Shown: positions 7,008 to 13,543 of the stretch, piece after piece
How positions within the stretch are numbered: position 1 is the first letter of the stretch
Layout of the letters: every line of letters starts with the position of its first letter
The notes under the pieces: model-generated
Databases searched by the model: none
Seen by the model: the letters and a program-made list of their open reading frames with translations, nothing else
What the model was told of the DNA's origin: nothing
Position numbers and translations under genes: made by a program
Assembly: GCA_910589135.1 (NCBI GenBank)
Contig: CAJUSL010000045.1
Coordinates: 1-14,792 of the forward strand
Source: an uncultured Eggerthellaceae bacterium
Lineage (GTDB): Bacteria > Actinomycetota > Coriobacteriia > Coriobacteriales > Eggerthellaceae
Length of the DNA stretch: 14,792 bases
Direction: 5' to 3'

Positions 7008-7154
7008 TCATCTTGTCGTTGCGAGGGAGGCTCGGTTGTCGCGCTGTGTGAGAAACGTGTGCGTCGCCTCGACGGAGCGGCGCCAACAATCGACGGGGTC
7101 GGCAAGCAGTTCGGCGTCGCTTTCCAGGCGAATTTCCTCGATGCGGAAGGTCAT
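7008..7154 (-). CDS. possible 48-residue small protein
   Basis: A short reading frame begins with ATG at 7152-7154, five bases after the stop of the VanZ/RDD gene, and ends at 7008. The peptide (MTFRIEEIRLESDAELLADP at the front, CWRRSVEATHTFLTQRD later) is soluble and mixed-charge. Its codons show the local G/C third-position bias over the first ~32 codons but less so in the last ones. There is no clear ribosome site, so it would depend on coupling to the upstream gene. It could also be the decayed remnant of a longer gene. The bases 6901-7007 hold nothing else I can support. Confidence 0.4.
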   Translation of the reverse strand: MTFRIEEIRLESDAELLADPVDCWRRSVEATHTFLTQRDNRASLATTR

Positions 7155-7159
7155 AGCGC

Positions 7160-8314
7160 TCAATCCCAACGTCCTTGGCGATCGCCGCGCCCGATCGCCG
7201 CGCCCACGCTTGAGCTCATGTTCGCCCTACGCGTCGCGCTTGCCATACCCACGCCCGCGCTCGGGCTCGCCGCACCCACATCCGCACTTGCCGGCATGAA
7301 GTCGTAGGGCATCTTCCGCGCGAACAGGAAGAACAGCGCCAGTGGCAGCGCGGCGTACTTCGGGAAGACAAGCACCAGCAGAATCGTCACGGTGCGCAGC
7401 GCGTAGAAGGCCACGCGGTTTCTGCCAGCACGTTCCCGCGTTTCGCACGACATGCGGTAGAACATGCCGCTCGGCGTGCTTCCATCATTCCGCCACGGGA
7501 CGACCACTTCGACGATGGCGAACGAAATGACAAAGAGAACGACCATCGCCGCCTGGTTGATCCGCTCGAGAAGGAGGCTGTCGGCGTCGAGGGAGCTTCC
7601 GAACAGCATTCTTAAGGCCACGGCGATTAGAATGCGCGGAACGACGACGCAGACGTTGATGATCAAGGCGTCCGTCCAAAGCGTCACGCATCTGCGCACG
7701 AAGCCAGGGCTGTGCGTGATGGGCGGACGCTGCGCCGACTCGTCCATGACCAGCCTGACGGCCAGAAGCCCCAGGCCCCATCCCAGCAGGCCGCCGAGCG
7801 TGTTGCAGATGATGTCGTCGACGTCGAAGGTTCTGAACGCGCAGGGGTATGTCCCGAACAGCCCGGTAAGCTGCGCCGTCTCGATGAGGCACGTCGCGCC
7901 GAAGGAGATCGCCAGGGTGGGGATCACTTCCAACTTCAGGAGCGTCCTCGCGATGAAGCCGAGCGGCACGAAGAGCACGATGTTGAAGAGCAGCTGGAGC
8001 GCAGCGTGAAGCCCGTTGCGCGAGACGTCGTCAATGAAGTTCAGAGGGTTGAGGATGGGCTCGATGCCGTACGTGATGCCCGGCCCGGAATCGCCGGAAG
8101 GCAGCGGGTACAGCGTGAAGCACACGAGTCCGGCCGCGTACAGCACGCTCGCGTAGATCGCCAGGGTCGTGGTCAGGTGCAGCCAGCCGTCGCGTCGGTA
8201 CAGATATATCAGGAACGGCAGGCTGATGAGCAGCGAAAGCAGCGGCCACACCAGGATGGCTGCGCTGAAGTTTCCGCTGAATTCGGAGACGTATGCGTCG
8301 ATGACGGCGTTCAT
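7160..8314 (-). CDS. VanZ-like/RDD domain membrane protein
   Basis: The 384-residue protein combines two known membrane domains. The VanZ-like domain (about 50-187) shows NIVLFVPLGF, the conserved IETAQL and RTFDVDDIICNTLGGLLGW. The RDD domain (about 204-335) shows FVRRCVTLWTDALI and the typical Gly/Thr-Pro turn NDGSTPSGMFYRMS. Around eight membrane helices are expected. VanZ proteins are linked to low-level teicoplanin resistance; the VanZ-RDD fusion occurs in many Gram-positives without a defined role. The last ~45 residues are Ala/Ser/Gly-rich and likely disordered. The ATG at 8314 starts the conserved part; it has no ribosome site but a TATGAT -10-like box 12 bases upstream, suggesting a nearly leaderless mRNA. 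Three small ORFs follow on the same strand. Confidence 0.85.
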   Translation of the reverse strand: MNAVIDAYVSEFSGNFSAAILVWPLLSLLISLPFLIYLYRRDGWLHLTTTLAIYASVLYAAGLVCFTLYPLPSGDSGPGITYGIEPILNPLNFIDDVSRNGLHAALQLLFNIVLFVPLGFIARTLLKLEVIPTLAISFGATCLIETAQLTGLFGTYPCAFRTFDVDDIICNTLGGLLGWGLGLLAVRLVMDESAQRPPITHSPGFVRRCVTLWTDALIINVCVVVPRILIAVALRMLFGSSLDADSLLLERINQAAMVVLFVISFAIVEVVVPWRNDGSTPSGMFYRMSCETRERAGRNRVAFYALRTVTILLVLVFPKYAALPLALFFLFARKMPYDFMPASADVGAASPSAGVGMASATRRANMSSSVGAAIGRGDRQGRWD

Positions 8315-8633
8315 GCGGTAAAGGCTATCATAGCTTTGCCGGGCGCGAGGAATGGGAGGGGGATGGCGGGGGCGCGTGGGCCGCGGCACGGAATTTGAGG
8401 AGTTTAGCGTGGAATTTGGCGTCCGTTGCGCGCCATTTCGACCCGGATTTCTGCACGTCGGGCGGATGGGCGCGTCTTGTCGGGCAGGTTTCCGCATGCG
8501 CGGGATGCGCGCGTATTCCGCGTGGATTTACGCTCGTGTCTCGTCCCTGGCGATATCATGGGAAAAACTGCAAGCCCGCGCCTGCGTGCGAGTCTGCAGC
8601 CCCGCGCACGATCCGAACCGAAAGGCAGCCATC
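8315..8633. other. divergent intergenic region
   Basis: This 319-base stretch separates the VanZ/RDD gene (leftward) from the acetyltransferase gene (rightward). It contains the TATGAT box above and two direct copies of GGAATTTG at 8390-8397 and 8411-8418, whose starts are 21 bases (two helical turns) apart. A TATCAT at 8554-8559 could be a -10 for the acetyltransferase gene, though the nearest -35-like TTTACG (8527-8532) is too far away. No gene is seen. Confidence 0.45.
8327..8332 (-). promoter_or_regulatory. -10-like box TATGAT for the VanZ/RDD gene
   Basis: TATGAT on the minus strand differs from TATAAT at one position and ends 12 bases before the ATG at 8314. A start of transcription about 7 bases downstream would leave a leader of about six bases. 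No good -35 box is seen at the normal distance. Confidence 0.4.
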
Positions 8634-9179
8634 ATGGCCCGAACGCTGGAAACCGAGCGGCTCGTCCTGCGCCCGTGGCGCGAGGACGACGCCGAAGAGC
8701 TATACCGCTATGCCCGCGACCCGGAGGTGGGCCCTATCGCCGGCTGGCCCGTGCACGCCAGCGTCGAGAACAGCCGCGACATCATCCGTGACGTGCTGTC
8801 GGCGCCCGAGACCTATGCCGTGGTGCTGAAGGAAACCGGGCTGCCCGTCGGCAGCGTGGGACTGCTGTTCCGCGACGCGGCGAACCTGGAAGTCGCCGAC
8901 GACGAAGCCGAGGTCGGCTACTGGATCGGCGTGCCGCACTGGGGGCGCGGGCTCATTCCCGAGGCCGTGCGCGAGATTGCGCGCCATGGGTTCGTCGACC
9001 TGGGCCTGTCGGGCCTTTGGTGCAGCTGCCACGACGCGAACGCCCGGTCGAAGCGCGTCATGGAGAAGTGCGGCTTCGCCCACCATCACACCGAGGAGGG
9101 CGTGCCGTGCGAGCTCATGGGCGATGTGCGCGCCGAGTACTTCGCCTACCTGCCGAAGGAGCGCTGGGCGCGCGGGTGA
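8634..9179 (+). CDS. GNAT-family N-acetyltransferase (RimJ/RimL-like)
   Basis: The 181-residue protein opens with LETERLVLRPWREDDAEELY, the usual front of Acetyltransf_3/RimJ-like GNATs. It has the acetyl-CoA binding motif A around VGYWIGVPHWGRGLIPEAV (94-112) and the family ending ANARSKRVMEKCGF (135-148). It transfers an acetyl group from acetyl-CoA to an amine. In this subfamily substrates range from ribosomal protein N-termini to small molecules, so none is assigned. The ATG at 8634 is chosen because the domain begins there and AAAGG (8621-8625) lies 8 bases upstream; the frame is open further upstream but has no domain similarity. It converges with the permease gene, with 28 bases between stop codons. 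Confidence 0.9.
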   Translation: MARTLETERLVLRPWREDDAEELYRYARDPEVGPIAGWPVHASVENSRDIIRDVLSAPETYAVVLKETGLPVGSVGLLFRDAANLEVADDEAEVGYWIGVPHWGRGLIPEAVREIARHGFVDLGLSGLWCSCHDANARSKRVMEKCGFAHHHTEEGVPCELMGDVRAEYFAYLPKERWARG

Positions 9180-9180
9180 C

Positions 9181-9207
9181 GCCGCGTTGCCCTAGCCTGC
9201 AGGCGGC
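9181..9207. terminator. possible shared terminator between convergent genes
   Basis: GCCGC (9181-9185) and GCGGC (9203-9207) can pair, and the enclosed GCCTGCAGGC (9195-9204) is a perfect palindrome. It occupies the whole gap between the acetyltransferase and permease stops. There is no T run in either direction, so support is mainly positional. Confidence 0.25.
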
Positions 9208-10134
9208 CTAACCCGTCGCGTCGCTGCGACGCTTCTGGCGCACGGCGTCCACGCCCACGAGCGCAAGCCCACACCAGATGCACCCGAAGCACACCGCATG
9301 CGACAGCGTAAACGGCTCGCCGTTCAGGAAGACCCCGATCAGCAGCGCCATGGTGGGGCTCAGGTACTGGATGAACCCCAGCAGCGTGAGCGGGATTGAG
9401 TTCGCCGCCGTCGCGAACAGGATGAGCGGCGCCGCCGTTATCGCTCCGCCGCCGATCAGCAGCGCGGTGGTCGCCCACCCTGATGCGCTGCCCATGTCGC
9501 CCAGGAACCCGTGGCTTCCGCTGACGTAGGCGAACGCCACGGCGAACACGATGGCGAACGGCAGCATGACGGTGCTTTCCACGGCGATGGCCTCGACGGC
9601 CGGGTAGCCGCCCTTCTTCTTGATTGCGCCGTACAGCCCGAAGCTTATGGCCAGCACGATGGATATCCACGGCACCTCGCCGTAGCCCGCGACGAAGAAC
9701 ACGATGCCGCCGCAGCACAGAGCGACCGCGGCCCACTGCAGAGGCGTCAGCCTCTCCCGGAAGATGGCGAGCCCCAGCACGATCGACACCAGCGGATTGC
9801 AGTAGTACCCGATGGACGTCTCGACGATGCGGTCCATGTCGACGGCGAAGATGTAGGTGCTCCAGTTCAGCGTGATGAGCACCGACGCCGGAACGAGGTA
9901 GTACAGTGCGCGCCGATTCTTCAGCAGCCCGATGAAGTCCCACCGCCCCACGAAGCAGATGATCGCGGTGAAGACGAAGCACCAAATGATGCGCTGTGCG
10001 ATGACCTCGAACGAGCTGACGCCGTCGAGCAGCTTCCAGTACAGGGGAAAGATGCCCCACATGAGATAGCAGCCAACGGCGGCGATGATGCCCCGCTGCG
10101 TTCGCTTCCTGAGTGCCTTCGCGTCGATTTCCAT
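9208..10134 (-). CDS. rarD: EamA-family permease, RarD type
   Basis: The 308-residue protein has about ten membrane helices with RarD-type EamA motifs: CYLMWGIFPLYWKLL (22-36), NWSTYIFAVDMDRIVETSIG (90-109), YYCNPLVSIVLGLAIFRERL (110-129) and LLGFIQYLSPTMALLIG (251-267). Family length is about 300. RarD proteins are inner-membrane members of the drug/metabolite transporter superfamily; the name comes from chloramphenicol sensitivity in Pseudomonas, but the true substrate is not established. The start at 10134 (MEIDAKALRKR) begins where the family usually does. An in-frame upstream start at 10179 would add 15 residues without a ribosome site. GATAAT (10146-10141) ends six bases before the ATG, which fits a leaderless transcript. 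The front of the gene abuts a decayed transporter gene on the other strand. Confidence 0.88.
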   Translation of the reverse strand: MEIDAKALRKRTQRGIIAAVGCYLMWGIFPLYWKLLDGVSSFEVIAQRIIWCFVFTAIICFVGRWDFIGLLKNRRALYYLVPASVLITLNWSTYIFAVDMDRIVETSIGYYCNPLVSIVLGLAIFRERLTPLQWAAVALCCGGIVFFVAGYGEVPWISIVLAISFGLYGAIKKKGGYPAVEAIAVESTVMLPFAIVFAVAFAYVSGSHGFLGDMGSASGWATTALLIGGGAITAAPLILFATAANSIPLTLLGFIQYLSPTMALLIGVFLNGEPFTLSHAVCFGCIWCGLALVGVDAVRQKRRSDATG

Positions 10135-10140
10135 GACCCG

Positions 10141-10146
10141 ATTATC
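10141..10146 (-). promoter_or_regulatory. -10-like box GATAAT for the RarD-type gene
   Basis: GATAAT on the minus strand lies six bases before the ATG at 10134, so transcription would begin at or next to the A of the ATG. No Shine-Dalgarno sequence and no recognisable -35 box accompany it. Confidence 0.4.
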
Positions 10147-10179
10147 GCACAGGGAGAAACGTCGCGCGGCCGCCGACAT

Positions 10180-10671
10180 TGCGAACGCCTTCCTGCTGTG
10201 GGGCCGGTGGTGGCGCCGCTGCTCGGAGGCTTCATCATCCAGTTCGCGTCATGGCGTGCCATCTTCTGGGTGCTGGCCGCCCTGGGGCCGGTTCTTCATC
10301 TGCGCTTCGGGAAGAACCTGTCGCCGTATGCGTTCACGTACGTGCTCGTCGTCGCGGGCATCGCGTGCGGAATCGCCATGTTTGTGGCCGGCGACCGGTC
10401 GGTGTGGCTGTTTGCGACGCTCATGGTGGTGTTCGCCACGCTCGAGGCCACGATGCGCCCCTACGCGACGAACCTGCTGCTGGGATTTGCGCGCAAGGAT
10501 ACCGGGAGCGCCAGCACCATGATCAACTTCCTGAACACGGCGGCCGGCGTGGCGGGCATGGCGCTCATCATGCTGCCGTTTCCCGACTGCGTGGTGGGCA
10601 TCGGCGTCATCCTGATCGCCTGCATGGTCGTTGCGCTGCCGCTGTGGGCGCTGGCCTGCCGCTCGGAGTGA
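10180..10671 (+). pseudogene. remnant of an MFS (Bcr/CflA-like) drug transporter
   Basis: In this frame a transporter sequence appears suddenly with VGPVVAPLLGGFI and ASWRAIFWVLAAL, matching the end of MFS helix 5 (motif C) and the start of helix 6 in drug/H+ antiporters. At about 10282-10300 it jumps to LHLRFGKNLSPYAF and then to what look like the last helices (FATLEATMRPYATNLLLGFA, GSASTMINFLNTAAGVAGM, VVGIGVILIACMVVALPLWA), ending with TGA. Helices 1-4 and apparently a block between helices 6 and 9 are missing. No start codon with a ribosome site precedes it, and the upstream DNA belongs to the divergent permease gene and its promoter. It is most likely a dead, doubly deleted gene. Confidence 0.72.
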
Positions 10672-10683
10672 GTTCGTGGCAGC

Positions 10684-10748
10684 GGGGACGAAGGAGCGCG
10701 TCGAAGGCGAACGTCCCCTGACGCGGAAAGTGAACGTCCCCTGACGCG
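10684..10748. repeat. REP-like repeat cluster upstream of brnQ
   Basis: Two exact 17-base direct copies of GAACGTCCCCTGACGCG lie at 10709-10725 and 10732-10748. An inverted partner GGGGACG (10684-10690) could pair with either CGTCCCC. A further hairpin, CGCCC(C)GC against GCGGGCG (10762-10782, one bulged C), follows. The same CGTCCCCTG core recurs after brnQ at 12175-12183. This looks like an intergenic palindromic repeat family rather than coding sequence. Confidence 0.55.
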
Positions 10749-10773
10749 CGCGCAACGGTTTCGCCCCGCGGTC

Positions 10774-10800
10774 TTGCGGGCGGCTTATCGGTCGCATAAT
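10774..10800 (+). promoter_or_regulatory. possible brnQ promoter
   Basis: CATAAT (10795-10800) is a good -10 candidate. TTGCGG (10774-10779) is a partial -35 match, but the spacer is only 15 bases. Transcription would begin near 10807, about 60 bases before the ATG. The -35 region overlaps the hairpin at 10762-10782. Confidence 0.35.
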
Positions 10801-10865
10801 CGAAGAAACGCGATTCGATGCAGCGCGATGCGCGGACAACGGCGCCGACGGAAGGGGGCGAGGCG

Positions 10866-12194
10866 ATGACGAAGGAGACTTGGGTCACGGGCCTCGCCCT
10901 GTTCGCGATGTTCTTCGGCGCGGGCAACCTGATCTTCCCGCCCTACCTCGGCATGGAAAGCGGAAGCCTGTGGCCGGTGGGGCTTGCGTTCTTCGTGCTG
11001 ATCGACGTGGTCATGGCATGCGTCGGCATCTACGCGCTCAACGCCGCCGGCGGGGGAGAGGTCGCCTTCAGCCGCACCATCGGGAAGGTTCCGGCCAACA
11101 TCCTGAACACGGCGGCCATCGTGTGCACGGGCATCCTGATCGCCATGCCGCGCACCGCGGCCACCACCTACGAGATGGCCGTCACGCCCTTGTTTGGCGA
11201 CGGCGTCCCGATGCTGCCGTTCTCGCTGGGGTTCTTCGCGCTGGTGCTCCTGCTGACCATCGCCGAGTCGAAGGTGGTGGACATCATCGGCAAGGTGCTC
11301 ACGCCGCTTCTGGTCCTGGGGGTCGGCGCGCTGATCGCGTGCGGCATCGCGAACCCGCTCGGCCCCATCGGCGAGCCTCATTCCGGCATGGTGGTGCAGG
11401 ACGGCATCTCGGCGGGCTACCAGGCCATGGACATCATCTGCGTCATCGGGTATTCCATCGTGCTGCAGAACGCCCTCAAGGGCGACGGATTCAAGGCGCG
11501 CAGCCAGCAGCTGCGGATACTCACGTTCGCGAGCCTCGTCGCCGCAGTGCTGCTGACTGCCATCTACGGTGGCCTCACCTATCTGGGGGCGACGACCGGC
11601 CAGACCTTTGGGCCGGGCCTCGACCAAGCCGCGCTGATCGTGGCGATCACCGAGCACCTGATGGGCCGCACCGGCGTCGTCATTCTGGGCTTCGTTGTGC
11701 TGCTGGCGTGTTTGACCACTGCCATCGGCCTCATAAGCGCCACGGCCGAGTACTTCCGCCAGCTCACCCACGACCGCGTGGGGTATCGTTTCGGCGTCGT
11801 GTTCTGCGTGGTCGCGGGCATTCTGATCTGCAACCTGCAGCTGGACAACATCATCCGCTGGGCGTCGCCCGTGCTCGCCATGGTGTGCCCGCCGTTCATG
11901 ACCACCATCGTGCTGATCCTGTTCGCGCGGCTCATTCCCTCGCGGCGCCTGTACCAGGGCGCGGCGCTCGGGGCCTTCCTGGCAAGTTTGCCGCTGGCCC
12001 TGCACGACGCCTTCGGCATCTGTTCGTTCGTGGAGGTCATGCCCCTGTACAGCTACGGGTTCGCGTGGCTGCCGTATGCGGTTTTAGGAGGCGTGGCGGG
12101 CTGGCTGCTCTGCCGCGCCGAGAAGGACCCGCTGGCGGAAAAGGGGCACAAGAGAAGGGGACGACGCGATGCATCGTCCCCTGGTTCCGGCTGA
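10866..12194 (+). CDS. brnQ: branched-chain amino acid carrier, LIVCS family
   Basis: The 442-residue protein has about twelve membrane helices and the LIVCS family start WVTGLALFAMFFGAGNLIFP (6-25), plus GFKARSQQLRILTFASLV and ATAEYFRQL typical of BrnQ. The family imports leucine, isoleucine and valine with Na+ (or H+). Length matches the family. ATG at 10866 is chosen because AAGGGGG (10852-10858) lies 7 bases upstream and the conserved domain begins at once; an in-frame ATG at 10818 would add 16 unrelated residues. The last ~17 residues (KGHKRRGRRDASSPGSG) are not transporter-like and are encoded by the hairpin at 12156-12182, as if a repeat had replaced the original end. It appears to be a single-gene unit flanked by repeats. 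Confidence 0.93.
   Translation: MTKETWVTGLALFAMFFGAGNLIFPPYLGMESGSLWPVGLAFFVLIDVVMACVGIYALNAAGGGEVAFSRTIGKVPANILNTAAIVCTGILIAMPRTAATTYEMAVTPLFGDGVPMLPFSLGFFALVLLLTIAESKVVDIIGKVLTPLLVLGVGALIACGIANPLGPIGEPHSGMVVQDGISAGYQAMDIICVIGYSIVLQNALKGDGFKARSQQLRILTFASLVAAVLLTAIYGGLTYLGATTGQTFGPGLDQAALIVAITEHLMGRTGVVILGFVVLLACLTTAIGLISATAEYFRQLTHDRVGYRFGVVFCVVAGILICNLQLDNIIRWASPVLAMVCPPFMTTIVLILFARLIPSRRLYQGAALGAFLASLPLALHDAFGICSFVEVMPLYSYGFAWLPYAVLGGVAGWLLCRAEKDPLAEKGHKRRGRRDASSPGSG
12156..12182 (+). terminator. hairpin inside the 3' end of brnQ
   Basis: AGGGGACGA (12156-12164) and TCGTCCCCT (12174-12182) form a perfect 9-bp stem with a 9-base loop. It lies before the brnQ stop (12192-12194) and has no T run, so it may act as a terminator, an mRNA-stabilising end or a REP-like element. 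Its CGTCCCCTG core is shared with the repeats upstream of brnQ. Confidence 0.5.
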
Positions 12195-12272
12195 TTGGCG
12201 GCCTGTGCGCTTCCGCCGCGCTCGACCCGCCGAGCGGCCGCTTGACGCCGCCGCTGCTTTCCGCCCTGCCTC

Positions 12273-12752
12273 CTAGTAATAGTAGTAATACGAGGAAGCC
12301 ACCGCGGCTAGCAGCACGCTGGACACGATGCTCAAGATGATGCCGAGCACGAATCCGACGATGGCGCCGATGCCGGCCATCTTCGCGCACTTGGGTTTCG
12401 TCTGCCTCCACACGATGAAGAGGATCAGGCCCACCAGCGGGAGGAAGAATCCGAGCACGGCCCAGCCGAAGCTGCCGCTGTCGGCGACTGCGGGCTGCTG
12501 GCACACAGGCTGCGCCACCGGCTGCTGGTAGACGGGCTGCTGGTAGACGGGCTGCTGAGGCGCCTGCTGCACGGGCTGCTGGTAGACGGGCTGGGGCTGC
12601 GCCTGCTGAGGTGCTGCCTGCTGAGGCTGCGCCACTGGCTGCTGCTGGCAGGCCGGCTGCGCCTGCATGGGCTGTTGCACGGCCGGCTGAGCCTGCTGTG
12701 CGGGCTCAGCCGCGGGCTGCTGCGGGTTTGCCTGGGGGTTCTGGTCGGTCAT
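12273..12752 (-). CDS. Pro/Gln-rich repeat protein with two C-terminal membrane helices
   Basis: The 159-residue protein has a long Pro/Gln/Ala/Val N-terminal half (about 5-90) with VYQQPVQQ-type repeats, then two hydrophobic helices: GWAVLGFFLPLVGLILFIVW (about 97-117) and AGIGAIVGFVLGIILSIVSSVLLAAVA (about 127-153). The two are linked by a basic KPKCAKM loop. It ends in five tyrosines. Similar small proteins, a disordered Pro/Gln arm plus a two-helix membrane hairpin, are common in Gram-positives and have no defined role. The start at 12752 (MTDQNPQ) is supported by AAAGGA six bases upstream. The gene is divergent from the XRE-cupin gene and convergent with brnQ. Three Cys residues occur (two in the arm, one in the loop). 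Confidence 0.8.
   Translation of the reverse strand: MTDQNPQANPQQPAAEPAQQAQPAVQQPMQAQPACQQQPVAQPQQAAPQQAQPQPVYQQPVQQAPQQPVYQQPVYQQPVAQPVCQQPAVADSGSFGWAVLGFFLPLVGLILFIVWRQTKPKCAKMAGIGAIVGFVLGIILSIVSSVLLAAVASSYYYYY
12517..12594. repeat. 15-base repeats encoding the Pro/Gln arm
   Basis: Three near-identical copies of ACSGGCTGCTGGTAG lie at 12517-12531, 12532-12546 and 12571-12585, with partial copies at 12547 and 12586. On the minus strand they encode the pentapeptide Val-Tyr-Gln-Gln-Pro in register, so length changes by slippage would keep the frame. Confidence 0.75.
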
Positions 12753-12955
12753 GGTCGTTCCTTTCGTTGACGGCTTGCTGCGCGGACATGCCCAGCATCG
12801 CTTGGAAAGCACTGCCGGTTTCTTTCCGAGCCATGCTGTCCATATGCCCGCTCTCCAACGATTTTACAGCAGTGGCGGGCTGCACGTGCCGCCTCTTCGC
12901 GCTTTTGGCTCATTGGGCTATCATGTGCTGATTGCGTCATATGAGGAGGCATGCC
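12753..12955. promoter_or_regulatory. divergent promoter region
   Basis: The 203 bases between the Pro/Gln protein gene and the XRE-cupin gene contain a minus-strand TAAAAT (12866-12861) and a plus-strand TATCAT (12919-12924), each a fair -10 candidate for its gene. I see no convincing -35 boxes. No gene is seen here. Confidence 0.35.
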
Positions 12956-13534
12956 ATGGCTCAAAGCAATCGTCTCGGAAACAAGATCACCACGCTGCGC
13001 GAGGCGCACCACCTTTCCGTCCAGGACCTGGCGGATCGATGCGGCTGCGAGGCGGAAGTCATCGAGAAGCTGGAAGCCGGCGACGTTCCGCCGTCCCTGG
13101 CTCCGCTCATCAAGCTCACGCGCGCCCTTGGCGTGCGTCTGGGCACCCTCATGGACGACGACGAGTCGTTCGGGCCGGCGTACATCGACGTCGAGCAGAT
13201 GCGCGAGATCGAGCGCGTCAAGACGCTGCAGACCGCCCGCGACGCCGGCGACCTGAGCTACTTCAGCCTGGCGGCCGGCCGCCCGTCGCGCCACATGGAC
13301 CCCTTCATCATCACCGTCACGCCGTCGGGCGAGGCCACGCACAAGCTGGACAGCCACGAGGGCGAGGAATGGCTCTACGGCATGGAGGGCGTCATCGAGA
13401 TCGAGTACGGCAAGGACGTCTTCCTGCTGGGTCCGGGCGAGAGCATTTACTACGACTCCATCGTGCCCCACCAGGTGCGCGCGCACGACGGCCAGAACGC
13501 CAAGTTCCTGGCGTGCGTCTACACGCCGCTGTAG
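12956..13534 (+). CDS. XRE-cupin transcriptional regulator
   Basis: The 192-residue protein has an N-terminal XRE helix-turn-helix (NKITTLREAHHLSVQDLA to LIKLTRALGVRLGTLM, about 9-66) and a C-terminal cupin_2 domain (about 115-190). Cupin motif residues are seen in SHEGEEWLYGMEG (His134, Glu137, Glu138), GPGESIYYDSIVPHQV (His172) and the closing strand. This architecture (PuuR-like) is usually a small-molecule-sensing repressor or activator. AGGAGG (12944-12949) lies six bases before the ATG; an out-of-frame ATG at 12951 encodes nothing recognisable. The stop overlaps the ribosome site of the acyl-CoA ligase gene nine bases on, so the two are one operon. The cupin probably senses a fatty or aromatic acid or CoA-related metabolite handled by the ligase; that is inference. 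Confidence 0.92.
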   Translation: MAQSNRLGNKITTLREAHHLSVQDLADRCGCEAEVIEKLEAGDVPPSLAPLIKLTRALGVRLGTLMDDDESFGPAYIDVEQMREIERVKTLQTARDAGDLSYFSLAAGRPSRHMDPFIITVTPSGEATHKLDSHEGEEWLYGMEGVIEIEYGKDVFLLGPGESIYYDSIVPHQVRAHDGQNAKFLACVYTPL

Positions 13535-13543
13535 GGGGGCGCC

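Noticed and set aside
6905..7011. Longer form of the 116-residue protein starting at the ATG at 7011
   Set aside because: It lacks a ribosome site, its extra 37 codons have weaker third-position bias, and GTG at 6900 has a strong GGAGG site at good spacing. The ATGA overlap with the 48-codon frame leaves some doubt.
10684..10800. Insertion-sequence end or transposase remnant
   Set aside because: Short repeats and hairpins are present, but there is no transposase coding sequence and no target duplication that I could identify.
10749..10865. T-box or amino-acid riboswitch upstream of brnQ
   Set aside because: The leader is short and shows no T-box consensus or elaborate conserved structure.
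12517..12594. CRISPR-like array
   Set aside because: The 15-base units are adjacent or nearly so, have no unique spacers of constant length, and code in frame for the Pro/Gln arm.
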